DNA of 64,000 nt from Proluteimonas luteida (GTDB taxonomy: Bacteria > Pseudomonadota > Gammaproteobacteria > Xanthomonadales > Xanthomonadaceae), in NCBI RefSeq assembly GCF_021191695.1, contig NZ_JAIWPT010000007.1, positions 1 to 64,000 on the forward strand, in the 5' to 3' direction. Each line of letters begins with the position of its first letter. The stretch's first letter is position 1. The translations under genes were made by a program, and so were the position numbers. Under the pieces are notes generated by a model. The model did not search any database, was not told where the DNA came from, and saw only the letters and a list, made by a program, of their open reading frames with translations. Positions 62,040 through 64,000 of the stretch are shown piece by piece.

Positions 62040-62495
62040 ATGGGAATGAAGCGTTCGACGACCCCGTCCGGTGCCACGCCGCCCCCCGTAGGGGAGGTGA
62101 GGGTTGAAATCGAAGCGGCCGCGGACGGATCGCTGGCGGTCTGGCCGGAGACGGTGTCCGCGGATCCAGGGACGAGGATCGTCTGGACCATGCGTCCAGG
62201 CGATGCCGGCGGATTCTATCTGGTGTTCGACAGGCCTTTGCATGCGGACCGCGGCGCAGTGCCGGAGACTGTTTCAGGACCCAAAGGGAGTGGGCCATTT
62301 CCGGTGTATCGGCCGGACCGTGACGGCGCCTGCGAGGTCGTACTCGGCAGCGGGCTGGATGACGGCCACTACCACTACCAGGTGCAATGGCAGGGCGATG
62401 CCGTCGGCTCGGCGTCGGGAGGCATCGGTATCGTTGCAGTCGGGCGCGGCGTGATGATGCCGTTGGTCGACCAGGGCGGCGATGTCGTCAACTGA
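62040..62495 (+). CDS. small beta-rich protein of unknown function
   Basis: A 151-residue protein with AGGAG seven bases before ATG 62040. No signal peptide. Sequence pattern ([28 protein letters not shown] in pieces, [31 protein letters not shown]) suggests a cupredoxin-like beta sandwich, without copper ligands I can identify. It follows the winged-helix/TPR gene by 61 bases and may be co-transcribed. Overlaps the convergent rnhB gene by eight bases. Confidence 0.75.
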   Translation: MGMKRSTTPSGATPPPVGEVRVEIEAAADGSLAVWPETVSADPGTRIVWTMRPGDAGGFYLVFDRPLHADRGAVPETVSGPKGSGPFPVYRPDRDGACEVVLGSGLDDGHYHYQVQWQGDAVGSASGGIGIVAVGRGVMMPLVDQGGDVVN

Positions 62496-63111
62496 CGCCC
62501 ACGGCCGCGTCGAACAGGTCGTCGCAAGTCGGCGTGGTGGCAAGCGCCGTGCGCACCGGGGCGAAGCTGCGCCGGTGCGCGGGGCAGGGGCCATGCGCCT
62601 GCAGCGCGGCGAGGTGGGTCGGCGCGGCGTAGCCCTTGTGCCGGTCGAAGCCGTAGACGGGAAAGCGCGCGTGCATGGCGACCATCGCCCGGTCGCGCGC
62701 GACCTTGGCCAGGATCGATGCGGCCATGATCGACGGCTCGATCGCGTCGCCGCCGACGATTGCGCGCGCCGGGCAGGCGAGGCCCGGCGGCAGGCGGTTG
62801 CCGTCGACCAGCACCCGCTCCGCGGCCGGCAGCAGCGCCTGCACCGCGCGGGCCATGCCGGTCATCGTCGCGTGGAAGATGTTGATGCGGTCGATCTCGT
62901 CGACATCGACGAACTCGATCCGCCATGCCAGCGCGTTGGCGGTGATCTGCGGATACAGCGCCTCGCGGCGCTTTTCCGTGAGCTTCTTGGAGTCGTCGAG
63001 GCCGTCGAGCGGGCGCCGCGGATGCAGGATCACCGCGGCCACGACCACGGGGCCGGCCAGCGGCCCGCGTCCGGCCTCGTCGACGCCGGCGATGCGCAGG
63101 CGCCGGGTCAC
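62488..63111 (-). CDS. rnhB: ribonuclease HII
   Basis: A 207-residue enzyme removing ribonucleotides from [17 protein letters not shown] carries the first catalytic Asp-Glu, with [16 protein letters not shown] and [15 protein letters not shown] completing the site. GTG 63111 overlaps the lpxB stop as GTGA, so it is coupled to lpxB, as in many gammaproteobacteria. Confidence 0.96.
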   Translation of the reverse strand: MTRRLRIAGVDEAGRGPLAGPVVVAAVILHPRRPLDGLDDSKKLTEKRREALYPQITANALAWRIEFVDVDEIDRINIFHATMTGMARAVQALLPAAERVLVDGNRLPPGLACPARAIVGGDAIEPSIMAASILAKVARDRAMVAMHARFPVYGFDRHKGYAAPTHLAALQAHGPCPAHRRSFAPVRTALATTPTCDDLFDAAVGVS

Positions 63112-64000
63112 GGCGACGGCCCCGGCAGTGCCGGCAGCGCAAGCTTGTCGACGGCGTCGGCGGCAGCGGACGAGGCGCCGCGCCGCAACTGCAGGTGCAG
63201 GTCGCGGTAGACCGGATCGAGCGCGGCGACGGCGGCCGGGTCGCGGAACCAGTGCAGCACCGCCGCGGCCAGGTTCCCGGGCGTGCAGTCCTCCTGCATC
63301 AGCTCCGGCGCGATGGTGCGGCCGGCGAGCACGTTCGGCAGCGAGAACCGGTCGACCTTCATCAGTTTCAGCAGCCGTACCAGGAAGGCGGTGCTCGGCG
63401 CGATGCGGTAACCCACGACCATCGGCCGCTTGGCCAGCAGCGCCTCCAGCGTCGCGGTGCCCGAGGCCAGCAGCACCACGTCGCTGGCGACCATCGCGGT
63501 GCGCGCCTGGCCATCGAGCAGATGGACGTCCAGCGCGGCGAACCGTGGCCCGGCCAGCAGTGCCTGCAATGCGGCGCGGCAGCCGGCGTTGGCGGCCGGG
63601 ACCACGATCTGCAGCCCCGGCAGTTCCGCCGCGACGCGCGCGGCGGCGTCCAGGAACACCTCGCCCAGCCGCGCGATCTCGCCCAGCCGCGAACCGGGCA
63701 GCACCGCCAGCACCGGCGCCGCGGCGTCGAGCTGCAGCGCGGCGCGCGCGGCCGCGCGATCGGGGTCGAGTGCGACCAGTTCGGCCAGCGGGTGGCCGAC
63801 GAAGCGCGCATCGACGCCGTGCCGGGCGTAGATCGCCGGCTCCATCGGGAACAGGCACAGCACCAGGTCGGCGCTGCGTCCGATCTTCGCCGCGCGCCCC
63901 TGCCGCCAGGCCCAGATCGACGGGCTGACGTAGTGCACCGTGCGGATGCCGTGCCGCTTGAGCGTACGTTCGAGCCCGAGGTTGAAATCGGGCGCGTCGA
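63108..64000 (-). CDS. lpxB: lipid-A-disaccharide synthase, C-terminal part (5' end beyond window)
   Basis: About 297 residues of LpxB, which joins UDP-2,3-diacylglucosamine and lipid [19 protein letters not shown] at the window edge, then [43 protein letters not shown] and LPNVLAGR are diagnostic. The first third is off the window. It starts the lpxB-rnhB unit, next to dnaE in the wider order. Confidence 0.96.
   Translation of the reverse strand, partial: DAPDFNLGLERTLKRHGIRTVHYVSPSIWAWRQGRAAKIGRSADLVLCLFPMEPAIYARHGVDARFVGHPLAELVALDPDRAAARAALQLDAAAPVLAVLPGSRLGEIARLGEVFLDAAARVAAELPGLQIVVPAANAGCRAALQALLAGPRFAALDVHLLDGQARTAMVASDVVLLASGTATLEALLAKRPMVVGYRIAPSTAFLVRLLKLMKVDRFSLPNVLAGRTIAPELMQEDCTPGNLAAAVLHWFRDPAAVAALDPVYRDLHLQLRRGASSAAADAVDKLALPALPGPSP

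Overview
This is a strongly GC-rich chromosomal segment from a gammaproteobacterium. The conserved marker genes and their grouping point to the Lysobacteraceae (Xanthomonadaceae), in the neighbourhood of Lysobacter or Luteimonas. The markers are leuS-lptE-holA-nadD-rsfS-rlmH, maf-rng-yhdP-tldD with yjgA and pmbA nearby, tilS-xseB-ispA, and accA, dnaE, rnhB and lpxB on one strand. Almost all of it reads as ordinary, tightly packed chromosome. The only mobile sequence is one end of an IS481-type element at the left edge, plus a pair of dispersed REP/MITE-like repeats. I saw no prophage, CRISPR array, tRNA or rRNA.

Layout. 1-227: IS481-like end with a transposase start. 229-9851: a fatty or branched acyl-CoA degradation cluster made of two divergent blocks. 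Three acyl-CoA dehydrogenase genes run leftwards, coupled by ATGA overlaps. A fourth dehydrogenase, a FadB-like hydratase/dehydrogenase, a fifth dehydrogenase and a GabD-like aldehyde dehydrogenase run rightwards. The intergenic region between the blocks carries two related palindromes that look like operators. 9928-15335: a KefB/C-type potassium antiporter, then a translationally coupled LysM-FecR surface protein and CHASE2-GGDEF diguanylate cyclase. 15757-22202: RhlE helicase, a DUF885 lipoprotein peptidase, a DUF502 membrane protein and a membrane-spanning Ser/Thr kinase with a degenerate FGE-type C-terminal domain. 22358-28182: an unknown membrane-anchored protein, a hotdog-fold protein, CnoX-like thioredoxin, an XRE/DUF998 pair with a possible upstream small ORF, and a CHASE3-GAF-GGDEF cyclase.

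28379-34452 is a rightward housekeeping run: leucyl-tRNA synthetase, LPS transport lipoprotein, DNA polymerase delta, NAD synthesis, and two ribosome-linked factors. 34594-35165 is a HigBA toxin-antitoxin pair with a palindromic operator. 35266-37489 holds a TonB-like protein, a repeat-rich intergenic stretch and a SIMPL-domain protein followed by a small charged protein and a terminator. 37612-47211 is maf, rng, yhdP, tldD, the antisense yjgA, and pmbA. 47304-53000 contains a DUF4870 protein, the second repeat copy, ispA-xseB-tilS, an Old Yellow Enzyme and accA. 53271-55032 is a redox/iron cassette (single-cysteine peroxiredoxin, DsbA-like protein, Dps). 55163-64000 has dnaE, a DUF1232 protein divergent from a CadC-like winged-helix/TPR regulator, a small secreted-type beta protein of unknown role, rnhB and the 3' part of lpxB.

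The most noteworthy points are the heteromeric-type acyl-CoA dehydrogenase set and its twin palindromes, an IS end whose own stem would hide the transposase start codon from transcripts entering from the neighbouring operon, the mosaic repeat elements, the coupled FecR/CHASE2-GGDEF pair, and the peroxiredoxin coupled to a likely thiol partner. I found no system that I can claim is entirely new.
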